A stretch of DNA of 64,000 nt from Methylophaga sulfidovorans (GTDB taxonomy: Bacteria; Pseudomonadota; Gammaproteobacteria; Nitrosococcales; Methylophagaceae), in assembly GCF_900114205.1 (NCBI RefSeq), contig NZ_FOSH01000007.1, forward strand, positions 124,001 to 188,000, given 5' to 3'. A program made the position numbers and the translations under genes. The notes beneath the pieces were generated by a model, which saw only the letters and a list, made by a program, of their open reading frames with translations, did not search any database and was not told the DNA's origin. This document shows, piece after piece, positions 56,800-64,000 of the stretch (the stretch's first letter is position 1; each line of letters starts with the position of its first letter).

Positions 56800-57225
56800 T
56801 TAATCGGCCGGTTTTTCAGGTTCTGGGAGTATTGCTGGAGAATCATCCATATAGGTCAGATAGCTCGACCAGATTTCATGCGTTCTGGCTTCGGTCAGGT
56901 TTATCTGACAACTCAGCGTCATGGCAACACGAATAGTCCCACCCATCCAAAGGGTGTAAATACTGTCACAGTGTGATGTTTTATAGGCTTCCCAGGCCGA
57001 TTGCCCGGCATCTATCGCACTTATCACCTTTGTTTCATCGCTGTAGCGTTTTTTAGCTGCGACTAAGTATTGCTGCATGATGTCTCTTTTGCCCTGCAGT
57101 TGATCATTGAGACAATCGTTAATTTCCAGAGTGGTAAAGGCTGAAGCACAGTCTGTTTCTGTATGAGCAAAAACAGGGAAACAAAAGAGTAAGCCTAATA
57201 GGATGATAATGCGGTTCAACGCCAT
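56800..57225 (-). CDS. Periplasmic LprI-like (DUF1311) protein
   Basis: This 141-residue protein has a signal peptide (NRIIILLGLLFCFPVFAHTE) and then a DUF1311/LprI-type domain. Four Cys are spaced as in that family: DCASAFTT, INDCLNDQL, SHCDSIYTL and LSCQINL. The pattern QSAWEAYKTSHCDSIYTLW is characteristic. Family members are linked to lysozyme inhibition, but most are uncharacterised. It converges on the DUF2149 gene with 2 bp between them and stands 250 bp from glnE. Confidence 0.82.
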   Translation of the reverse strand: MALNRIIILLGLLFCFPVFAHTETDCASAFTTLEINDCLNDQLQGKRDIMQQYLVAAKKRYSDETKVISAIDAGQSAWEAYKTSHCDSIYTLWMGGTIRVAMTLSCQINLTEARTHEIWSSYLTYMDDSPAILPEPEKPAD

Positions 57226-57475
57226 GACTTATTACTCCAAACTTAGCGGAAGTATCAATTATGACCTAAGACGCTTTATTAGGCGATGCGTGATTTGTTT
57301 GTCCCTTACTCATATTTAAGGCTGTAACGACCTAGTCTGATAATGCTTCCAGATCTACACACTATTAAATGTGTCACTCATTATTTTTAAATCTTACCGC
57401 TTAATCGTTTACACATTTGGTATTACCCAAGCTTAATGTAAAGTAATAGCTTTTCCATCGTTATCCGGAGTGTTT

Positions 57476-60292
57476 ATGTCCTCAGCATTTGTATTGCCAG
57501 AGCCTTGGCAAAATGCCTTAAAGACCTATCCCGATCTTTTGAAAGCTGCACCAAATGTATTATCAGCCAGTGATTACGTGAGTCAGTGGGGGCAAAGACA
57601 GGAATCGATGTTGGGGCAGTTGCTTGAATCACAACAACTGCAGAAAAAGCTTTCACTGGATGATATTCGTCAGCAGTTGAAATCCATGCTCGATGGTGTC
57701 ACTACCGAGGAACAATTACATCAGAAATTACGCCATTTTCGTCAGTGGATGATGGTGCGTATTATCTGGCGGGATTTAGCTAATTGGTCTGATTTGGCCG
57801 AAACCATGGCTGATCTATCGGCTATGGCAGATGTCTGTATTCAGCAGACCTTAAACATTCTCTATGACTGGCAGATTGAGCTAAATGGCATCCCTCGTGA
57901 CGATGATGGTCGTGAACAAAAAATGATCGTTTTAGGGATGGGAAAACTAGGTGCAGGCGAATTAAATCTGTCATCCGATATCGATCTTATCTTCACTTAT
58001 CCAGAGGAAGGGGAGACCGAAGGAGGCAGAAAACCATTAACGAATAGTGAGTTTTTTATTCGTTTAGGACGAAAGTTAGTCCAGGCTCTGGATAACCAAA
58101 CGGTTGATGGTTTTGTGTTTCGGGTAGATATGCGTTTGCGACCCTTCGGCGAAAGTGGCGCTTTAGTCTCCAGCTTTGATGCCATGGAAGAGTATTACCA
58201 GACCCAAGGTCGTGAATGGGAACGCTACGCGATGATTAAAGCGCGTGCTATTACAGGCAATGAGGCGGATAAAAAAGCCTTGTCAGATATGTTGCGTCCC
58301 TTTGTTTATCGACGTTATCTAGATTACGGCATGTTTGATTCATTACGTGAAATGAAATCAATGATTGCCGGGCAAATGCACCATAGAGGCATGGACGACA
58401 ATATTAAGCTTGGAGCCGGCGGTATTCGGGAAATTGAGTTTATAGGGCAGGTTTTTCAGCTGATTTATGGTGGGCGTGATCGGCCTTTGCAACAACGACC
58501 TATTCTGACCATTCTCGATTTATTAGCCGATAGAAAATTATTGTCAGCTTATGCGGTGGACCAGTTAAAACGTGCATACGATTTTCTGCGAAGAACAGAG
58601 CATCGGATTCAGGCCTGGGCTGATCAACAAACACATATTTTGCCTGGTGATGACGAATCAAGATTAAGACTTGCTCAAAGTATGGGCTTTGATGACTGGT
58701 CTTCTTTTTTTGTCGTTCTGAGGGATTACAGGCAACAAGTACAAGAGCACTTTGATCAGCTGCTGACAGCGCCACAGGCCGGTGACGAAGGCGCAGGAAT
58801 GAAGATTTCTTTACTGAATGCACAGCATGAAGAAAAGTTATCATTTATCGAGCAATGTGGTTACGACGATCCAGCAGAGATAGTGGCAGTCGTCGATAAA
58901 CTACTCGACTTACATATCTGCCGAAATCTGAGTCAAACCGGCAGACAGCGGCTTGAGAAGTTATTGCCTTTGTTATTACAAGCGACTGGCAATGTCGATA
59001 ATGCAGATGCGTGTTTGCCGCGCTTAATGCCATTGATGGAATCTATTATGCGCCGCAGCGCTTATATGGCACTGCTGGTAGAAAACCCGATGGCATTATC
59101 ACAACTGGTCAAACTCTGTTCAGCTAGTCCATTAATTAGTACACAGTTAGCCAAATATCCTGTGTTATTAGATGAGCTGCTTGATCCTCGCTCACTCTAC
59201 GAAGTCCCCGAAAAACAAGAGTTAAAAATACAGTTACTGCAGTTTTTATCATCTGTTGATGCTGATGACCTGGAACAATTAATGAATCGTCTGCGTGAAT
59301 TTCGTCAGATTGCGACGTTACATGTTGCTGCCGCTGATGTGACTGGCGTATTGCCACTGATGGGCGTGGGTGATCAATTATCAGAACTCGCGGAACTCCT
59401 TCTGGAGCAAGTTTGGCGAATCGCCTGGGAACACTTGGTGGCCAAGCATGGTTATCCTCCGATTACAGACAATGATGATCCTCAGCAATGTGGTTTTACT
59501 ATTCTGGCCTACGGTAAATTAGGTGGACTGGAATTAGGTTATGGTTCTGATCTGGATCTGGTTTTCATCTTTGACGATGCACAGGAAGGCATGACCAATG
59601 GTGAACGTCCAGTTGATTTGATGGTGTTTTATACCCGCTTGGCTCAACGCATGATCCATCTGCTGAATACGGTGACTCCCGGCGGCATACTCTATGAAGT
59701 GGATATGCGTTTGCGGCCCAGCGGCGGATCAGGATTATTAGTCAGCCCCTTTTCTGGGTTTGCTGATTATCAACAAAAAGAAGCATGGACATGGGAGCAT
59801 CAGGCGCTAGTACGTGCGCGCAATGTGATTGGAGACCATCAGCTTGCGCAAAAAGTTACTGATGTCCGCCAAGGTATCTTGGCTAGAGCACGAGACGAAG
59901 CTATGCTTGCCGAGCAAGTCAGGGATATGCGTGCGAAAATGCGTCAGCAACTGGATAAGAGTGATAGCCAACTATTTGATCTGAAACAGGGTAAAGGTGG
60001 TATCACTGATATCGAATTTATGGTGCAATATGCAGTACTTGCATGGTCAAGAGACTTGCCTGAATTACTCATTTACACCGATAATATTAGGATTTTGGAA
60101 GCGCTGGTAGTTTCCGGAAAGCTTAAACCCGCTGAAGGGCAAATGTTGGCAGACGCCTATCGTTATTATCGGAACGAGGCCAACCACTGTGTTTTACAGG
60201 ATAGACCCACATTAATGTCGGTGACTCAGTTACAAGACTTTCCGCAGCAGGTTGTGCAGATTTGGCAGTGCTGGTTAGGTGAAAACGCCTAG
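57476..60292 (+). CDS. glnE: Glutamine synthetase adenylyltransferase/adenylyl-removing enzyme GlnE
   Basis: GlnE switches glutamine synthetase off and on by adding or removing AMP, in response to PII and glutamine. The 938-residue protein has two nucleotidyltransferase domains. The N-terminal adenylyl-removing site is GKLGAGELNLSSDIDLIFTY (about 157), and the C-terminal adenylyltransferase site is YGKLGGLELGYGSDLDLVFI (about 678). Both DxD pairs are intact. ATG 57476 has CCGGAG just upstream; the GTG two codons earlier overlaps that site and is unlikely. Confidence 0.97.
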   Translation: MSSAFVLPEPWQNALKTYPDLLKAAPNVLSASDYVSQWGQRQESMLGQLLESQQLQKKLSLDDIRQQLKSMLDGVTTEEQLHQKLRHFRQWMMVRIIWRDLANWSDLAETMADLSAMADVCIQQTLNILYDWQIELNGIPRDDDGREQKMIVLGMGKLGAGELNLSSDIDLIFTYPEEGETEGGRKPLTNSEFFIRLGRKLVQALDNQTVDGFVFRVDMRLRPFGESGALVSSFDAMEEYYQTQGREWERYAMIKARAITGNEADKKALSDMLRPFVYRRYLDYGMFDSLREMKSMIAGQMHHRGMDDNIKLGAGGIREIEFIGQVFQLIYGGRDRPLQQRPILTILDLLADRKLLSAYAVDQLKRAYDFLRRTEHRIQAWADQQTHILPGDDESRLRLAQSMGFDDWSSFFVVLRDYRQQVQEHFDQLLTAPQAGDEGAGMKISLLNAQHEEKLSFIEQCGYDDPAEIVAVVDKLLDLHICRNLSQTGRQRLEKLLPLLLQATGNVDNADACLPRLMPLMESIMRRSAYMALLVENPMALSQLVKLCSASPLISTQLAKYPVLLDELLDPRSLYEVPEKQELKIQLLQFLSSVDADDLEQLMNRLREFRQIATLHVAAADVTGVLPLMGVGDQLSELAELLLEQVWRIAWEHLVAKHGYPPITDNDDPQQCGFTILAYGKLGGLELGYGSDLDLVFIFDDAQEGMTNGERPVDLMVFYTRLAQRMIHLLNTVTPGGILYEVDMRLRPSGGSGLLVSPFSGFADYQQKEAWTWEHQALVRARNVIGDHQLAQKVTDVRQGILARARDEAMLAEQVRDMRAKMRQQLDKSDSQLFDLKQGKGGITDIEFMVQYAVLAWSRDLPELLIYTDNIRILEALVVSGKLKPAEGQMLADAYRYYRNEANHCVLQDRPTLMSVTQLQDFPQQVVQIWQCWLGENA

Positions 60293-60332
60293 AATCAGAC
60301 TCAGATTAATCAATGAACTTGGAATAAAGCAT

Positions 60333-61265
60333 ATGGCAGTAGCAACAATGGCAGATCGTGACGGCGTTATCTGGCTCGACGGTGAATTAGTACCGTGGCG
60401 TGAGGCCAAAGTCCACGTCCTGACTCATACTCTTCATTACGGCATGGGCGTATTCGAAGGGGTGCGTGCTTATAAATCAGAACAAGGCACGGCTATCTTC
60501 CGTTTGCAGGAGCATACTGATCGTCTTTTCCGCAGCGCCAAAATTTTAGGCATGGGAATGCCTTTTGATAAGGAAACGATCAACGAAGCTCAACGTACAG
60601 TGGTTCGTGAAAACAATCTGGATTCTGCTTATATCAGACCGATGTGTTTCTATGGTTCAGAAGGTATGGGTATCCGTGCTGATAATCTGAACACACACGT
60701 TATGGTTGCAGCATGGCACTGGGGTGCTTATCTGGGCGAAGAAAACATGACAAAAGGTATTCGTATCAGAACATCATCGTTCACACGTCACCATGTCAAT
60801 ATCACCATGTGTAAAGCCAAAGCTAATGGTAACTACATGAATTCGATGATGGCTTTGCAAGAAGCGGTCAGCTGTGGTTATGACGAAGCTTTGTTATTGG
60901 ATACACAAGGCTTTGTTTGTGAAGGTAGTGGTGAAAACTTCTTTATGGTGCGTGATGGTGTGTTGTACACCCCTGAGCTGACATCTGCGTTGGAAGGTAT
61001 CACCCGTGAAACAGTTATGACGCTGGCACGTGATATTGGCTTGAAAGTGGTTGAGAAACGTATCACCCGTGACGAAGTATATATCGCTGACGAAGCCTTT
61101 TTCACCGGTACAGCAGCTGAAGTAACACCTATCAGAGAATTGGATAACCGTCCGATTGGTGAAGGTACACGTGGTCCTATCACTGAAAAACTTCAGGCAA
61201 TGTATTTCGATCAGGTTTATGGTCGCAGTGATGTTTACAAAAACTGGAACACATTAGTTCGATAA
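60333..61265 (+). CDS. ilvE: Branched-chain amino-acid aminotransferase IlvE
   Basis: IlvE transfers amino groups between glutamate and the 2-keto acids of valine, leucine and isoleucine. The 310-residue class IV PLP enzyme has LHYGMGVFEGVRAYK, the PLP Lys in KAKANGNYMNS (about 166), GFVCEGSGENFFMVRDG and FFTGTAAEVTPIRELD. ATG 60333 gives the family N terminus; an earlier ATG would run back into glnE. It completes the pathway step after IlvD. Confidence 0.96.
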   Translation: MAVATMADRDGVIWLDGELVPWREAKVHVLTHTLHYGMGVFEGVRAYKSEQGTAIFRLQEHTDRLFRSAKILGMGMPFDKETINEAQRTVVRENNLDSAYIRPMCFYGSEGMGIRADNLNTHVMVAAWHWGAYLGEENMTKGIRIRTSSFTRHHVNITMCKAKANGNYMNSMMALQEAVSCGYDEALLLDTQGFVCEGSGENFFMVRDGVLYTPELTSALEGITRETVMTLARDIGLKVVEKRITRDEVYIADEAFFTGTAAEVTPIRELDNRPIGEGTRGPITEKLQAMYFDQVYGRSDVYKNWNTLVR

Positions 61266-61326
61266 TTTAGGACTATTCGCCTGAGCAGTGACGTTCAGGC
61301 TGGCAACAAAAGAGGTAAATAAGTAC

Positions 61327-62076
61327 ATGGCAGGTCATAGTAAGTGGGCAAATATTCAGCATAGAAAAGGTGCGCAGGATGCCAAGCGCGGCAAACTCTT
61401 CACTAAGCTGATTCGTGAAATTACTGTTGCAGCCAAAATGGGCGGCAGTGATCCAGCTTCTAACCCACGGTTACGTGCTGCGATAGATAAAGCATTAGGC
61501 GCGAACATGACAAAAGATGTCATCGAGCGTGCAACCAAACGTGGTGCTGGTGAGCTGGAAGGCGTTAACTATGAAGAAATACGCTATGAAGGTTATGGTC
61601 CAAATGGTACAGCGATTATGGTCGACTGTATGACCGATAATCGTAACCGTACGGTTGCCGCTGTGCGTAATGTGTTCACCAAGCGTGGTGGAAACATGGG
61701 AACAGATGGCTGCGTCGCTTTTCTATTTAATAAAAAAGGCATTATTTCGCTGGCCAGTGGCACTGACGAAGATGCGGTAATGGAAGTAGCACTTGAAGCT
61801 GGCGCTGAAGATATTGTGACTAATGACGATGGTTCTATTGATGTCTTCACAACGCCTGAGGACTACTCAGTAGTCAAAGATGCTTTAGATGCTGCCGGTT
61901 TAGAGGCTGAGTCTGCACAAGTCACCATGCATCCAGACACTACTGTTAGTTTAGATGTGGATGATGCTCAAAAAGCCATCAATATGATCGAAGCATTTGA
62001 AGATCTGGATGATGTGCAGGAAGTGTATTCAAACGCTGATTTTTCCGATGAGGTCATGGCTCAGCTAAATAGCTGA
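61327..62076 (+). CDS. yebC: YebC/PmpR family translation or transcription factor
   Basis: The 249-residue protein starts [20 protein letters not shown] and has [19 protein letters not shown] and [19 protein letters not shown], all typical of YebC/TACO1. Members were described as DNA-binding regulators (PmpR), and more recent work assigns them a role in translation of difficult sequences. In gammaproteobacteria yebC commonly precedes ruvC, as here, 11 bp away. A longer frame from 61288 has no family support, and GAGG precedes ATG 61327. Confidence 0.96.
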   Translation: MAGHSKWANIQHRKGAQDAKRGKLFTKLIREITVAAKMGGSDPASNPRLRAAIDKALGANMTKDVIERATKRGAGELEGVNYEEIRYEGYGPNGTAIMVDCMTDNRNRTVAAVRNVFTKRGGNMGTDGCVAFLFNKKGIISLASGTDEDAVMEVALEAGAEDIVTNDDGSIDVFTTPEDYSVVKDALDAAGLEAESAQVTMHPDTTVSLDVDDAQKAINMIEAFEDLDDVQEVYSNADFSDEVMAQLNS

Positions 62077-62087
62077 TGTCATAAGGT

Positions 62088-62624
62088 ATGCCGCGTATCC
62101 TGGGGATTGATCCTGGTTCAAGAAAAACCGGTTTTGGCATTATCGAAATTGAAGGAAAAAAAATAAAACACGTCATCAACGGTCGTTTAATGGTCGGTGA
62201 TGGCGAGTTTGCTGATAGATTAAGACAGATTTTTGAAGGTCTGACTGATCTCATCGAACGCTATCAACCGGATATGATGGCCATCGAAAAAGTGTTTTTA
62301 CATAAAAACGCTGATTCTGCATTAAAGCTTGGACAGGCTAGAGGTGCCGCTATTTGCGCCGCCGTCAGTCAGCAATTAACCGTGTCAGAATATACGGCGA
62401 CACAAATAAAAAAAGCCGTGGTCGGCAATGGCCATGCGAATAAAGCACAAATTCAATATATGATGTCGGTGATTTTAAATTTATCTGAATCACCCGAAGA
62501 GGATGCGGCCGATGCTCTGGCCTGTGCCCTCACACATGCACATCACTCTGCTATTGGTGGTAGTCAGAGTAAATTACCAGCAGGTATGCGCACCACTCGG
62601 CGCGGAGGAAGATATAGTCGATGA
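62088..62624 (+). CDS. ruvC: Holliday junction resolvase RuvC
   Basis: RuvC cuts Holliday junctions symmetrically in concert with RuvAB. The 178-residue protein has the four acidic residues of the family: ILGIDPGSRKTG (Asp 7), MAIEKVFLHKN (Glu about 66) and EDAADALACALTHAHH (the last Asp pair and His). The 3' end overlaps ruvA by 4 bp (ATGA), a sign of translational coupling. Confidence 0.97.
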   Translation: MPRILGIDPGSRKTGFGIIEIEGKKIKHVINGRLMVGDGEFADRLRQIFEGLTDLIERYQPDMMAIEKVFLHKNADSALKLGQARGAAICAAVSQQLTVSEYTATQIKKAVVGNGHANKAQIQYMMSVILNLSESPEEDAADALACALTHAHHSAIGGSQSKLPAGMRTTRRGGRYSR

Positions 62625-63217
62625 TCGGACGTTTGCGGGGCATTATTATAGAAAAGCAGCCACCAGAGCTTGTTCTGGATGTGCATGGTGTTGGTTATGA
62701 GTTATCAGCACCTATGTCGACGTTCTTTAATTTACCTGCTGTAAATGAAGAAGTAATGCTTTTCACTCATATGGTAGTGAGAGAAGATGCCCAGCTTCTA
62801 TATGCATTTGCTACCGAACGTGAGCGTTTACTTTTCAGAAGCCTGTTAAAAGTCAATGGCGTCGGTGCAAAACTCGCATTAACCATTTTGTCTGGTAGTG
62901 ATGTTGATACCTTTGCCCGCAGTGTGCAGGAAGGCGATACCGCTAGTCTGACGAGATTGCCCGGTGTGGGTAAAAAAACTGCAGAAAGACTGATTGTTGA
63001 AATGCGTGACCGTCTCAAAGAGGTCAGTTCTGCTATGGGGATTGATACTATCGTTTCTGAAATGCCGATGACTGCGGCTAGGGCCAAAAGTGAAGCAGTT
63101 GAAGCCTTGGTAGCTTTGGGCTACAAAGCGAATGAAGCAGATAAAATGTTGCGTAGCTTTGACAGTGAAGGCATGACCACCGAGCAAATCATCCGCCAGG
63201 CTTTGCAGAGAAACTGA
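62621..63217 (+). CDS. ruvA: Holliday junction DNA helicase subunit RuvA
   Basis: RuvA binds four-way junctions and loads RuvB. The 198-residue protein has the OB-fold N-terminal domain ([20 protein letters not shown]), two helix-hairpin-helix motifs ([15 protein letters not shown] and [16 protein letters not shown]) and the C-terminal RuvB-contacting domain ([19 protein letters not shown]). It overlaps ruvC and is 1 bp before ruvB. Confidence 0.97.
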   Translation: MIGRLRGIIIEKQPPELVLDVHGVGYELSAPMSTFFNLPAVNEEVMLFTHMVVREDAQLLYAFATERERLLFRSLLKVNGVGAKLALTILSGSDVDTFARSVQEGDTASLTRLPGVGKKTAERLIVEMRDRLKEVSSAMGIDTIVSEMPMTAARAKSEAVEALVALGYKANEADKMLRSFDSEGMTTEQIIRQALQRN

Positions 63218-63218
63218 T

Positions 63219-64000
63219 ATGGAAGAACGCTTTATTTCGCCACAGAGCAATAATGACGAGGAACGCGTCGATCGTGCAATACGACCCATCACTCTCGAAG
63301 ACTACATTGGTCAACCTGTTGTTCGTGAGCAAATGGATCTGTTCATTTCAGCTGCAAGACAACGAAAAGAAGCCCTTGATCACACCCTGATATTTGGTCC
63401 GCCTGGACTGGGTAAAACAACACTAGCGAATATCATTGCCAATGAAATGGGCGTTAATCTTCGGCAAACATCTGGGCCGGTGTTGGAAAGACCCGGTGAT
63501 CTCGCTGCCTTACTGACTAATCTTGAGCCAAATGATGTGCTGTTTGTTGATGAGATTCATCGTCTGAGTCCTATCGTCGAAGAAGTGCTTTATCCGGCGA
63601 TGGAAGATTATCAAATTGATATTATGATTGGCGAAGGACCGGCAGCTCGCTCTATTAAACTGGATTTAGAACCCTTCACTTTAGTCGGTGCGACAACGCG
63701 AGCAGGTTCGCTGACCTCTCCTTTACGTGACCGGTTTGGCATTGTTCAACGGCTTGAGTTCTACAATACGCAGGATTTAAGCACGATTGTCGAGCGAAGT
63801 GCTCGTATATTAAATGTTAAGTTAGATGCCAGTGGCGCTAATGAAGTGGCCCGACGCTCACGTGGCACACCACGTATAGCCAATCGTCTGCTGCGACGTG
63901 TCAGAGATTATGCTGAGGTTCGCTTTAACGGTGAGGTCACTGCAGAAATTGCCAGACAGGCGCTAGACTTACTTGATGTCGATAATTACGGTTTCGATAT
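63219..64000 (+). CDS. ruvB: Holliday junction DNA helicase ATPase RuvB (3' end outside the window)
   Basis: RuvB drives branch migration as a ring ATPase. The frame opens at ATG 63219 and runs off the window after 260 codons, of about 340 expected. Visible are [16 protein letters not shown], Walker [13 protein letters not shown], Walker [13 protein letters not shown], sensor I VGATTRAG and [19 protein letters not shown] of the third domain start. It completes the ruvCAB operon. Confidence 0.97.
   Translation, partial: MEERFISPQSNNDEERVDRAIRPITLEDYIGQPVVREQMDLFISAARQRKEALDHTLIFGPPGLGKTTLANIIANEMGVNLRQTSGPVLERPGDLAALLTNLEPNDVLFVDEIHRLSPIVEEVLYPAMEDYQIDIMIGEGPAARSIKLDLEPFTLVGATTRAGSLTSPLRDRFGIVQRLEFYNTQDLSTIVERSARILNVKLDASGANEVARRSRGTPRIANRLLRRVRDYAEVRFNGEVTAEIARQALDLLDVDNYGFD

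Overview
The window reads as ordinary chromosome of a gammaproteobacterial methylotroph, most likely Methylophaga or a close relative. Three things point there. One block carries genes of tetrahydromethanopterin/methylofuran-linked formaldehyde oxidation (fae, mch, several mfn-type biosynthesis genes). The order pilQ-aroK-aroB-damX is gammaproteobacterial. A Pseudomonas-like Pil-Chp chemosensory operon is present. Genes are tightly packed. I saw no insertion sequence, prophage, CRISPR array, rRNA or tRNA gene. The only stretch over 300 bases without a gene is 51220-51717, which holds a promoter and a cobalamin riboswitch.

Layout. 1-5156 (+): the 3' part of pilQ, then aroK, aroB and a damX-like gene. 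5131-14445: the C1 block. It has a leftward operon mfnD-like, mfnF-like, pabB, amino-acid kinase, PLP decarboxylase; a divergent hisA-like gene; and a leftward group mch, ATP-grasp ligase, citG-like, fae. Fae and Mch act on the C1 carrier, and the other genes plausibly build methanopterin or methylofuran. 14522-17684 (-): cca and slt. 17796-26811 (-): pilG, pilH, pilI, pilJ, chpA, chpC for pilus control, without pilK or chpB and with a short PilJ. 27035-35741: gshA, a FIST-domain gene, gatB, a HAD phosphatase, rppH, argA and ilvD.

35776-43328 is a haem-uptake locus: leftward hmuT, hmuU, hmuV and an ABC exporter; rightward a TonB-dependent receptor, hutX-like and hutZ-like genes. A Fur-box-like palindrome lies between the two arms. 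The receptor gene is interrupted by one in-frame TGA. 43395-48624: an SH3-domain membrane protein, an arsenate reductase, an EAL-CBS-GGDEF protein, a phosphate-selective-type porin with an upstream Pho-box-like site, and fxsA. 48654-50771: a sigma-32-type promoter and groES-groEL; then mscL (-).

51385-56797 is the most unusual unit. A consensus promoter and cobalamin riboswitch precede three adjacent or overlapping genes: a CobN-like chelatase with a signal peptide and C-terminal membrane anchor, an ExbB/TolQ-like channel protein, and a DUF2149 protein whose single membrane segment resembles ExbD. The arrangement suggests a proton-motive-force-driven, periplasm-facing chelatase controlled by vitamin B12. 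56800-64000: an LprI-like protein (-), then glnE, ilvE, yebC, ruvC, ruvA and the 5' part of ruvB (+).
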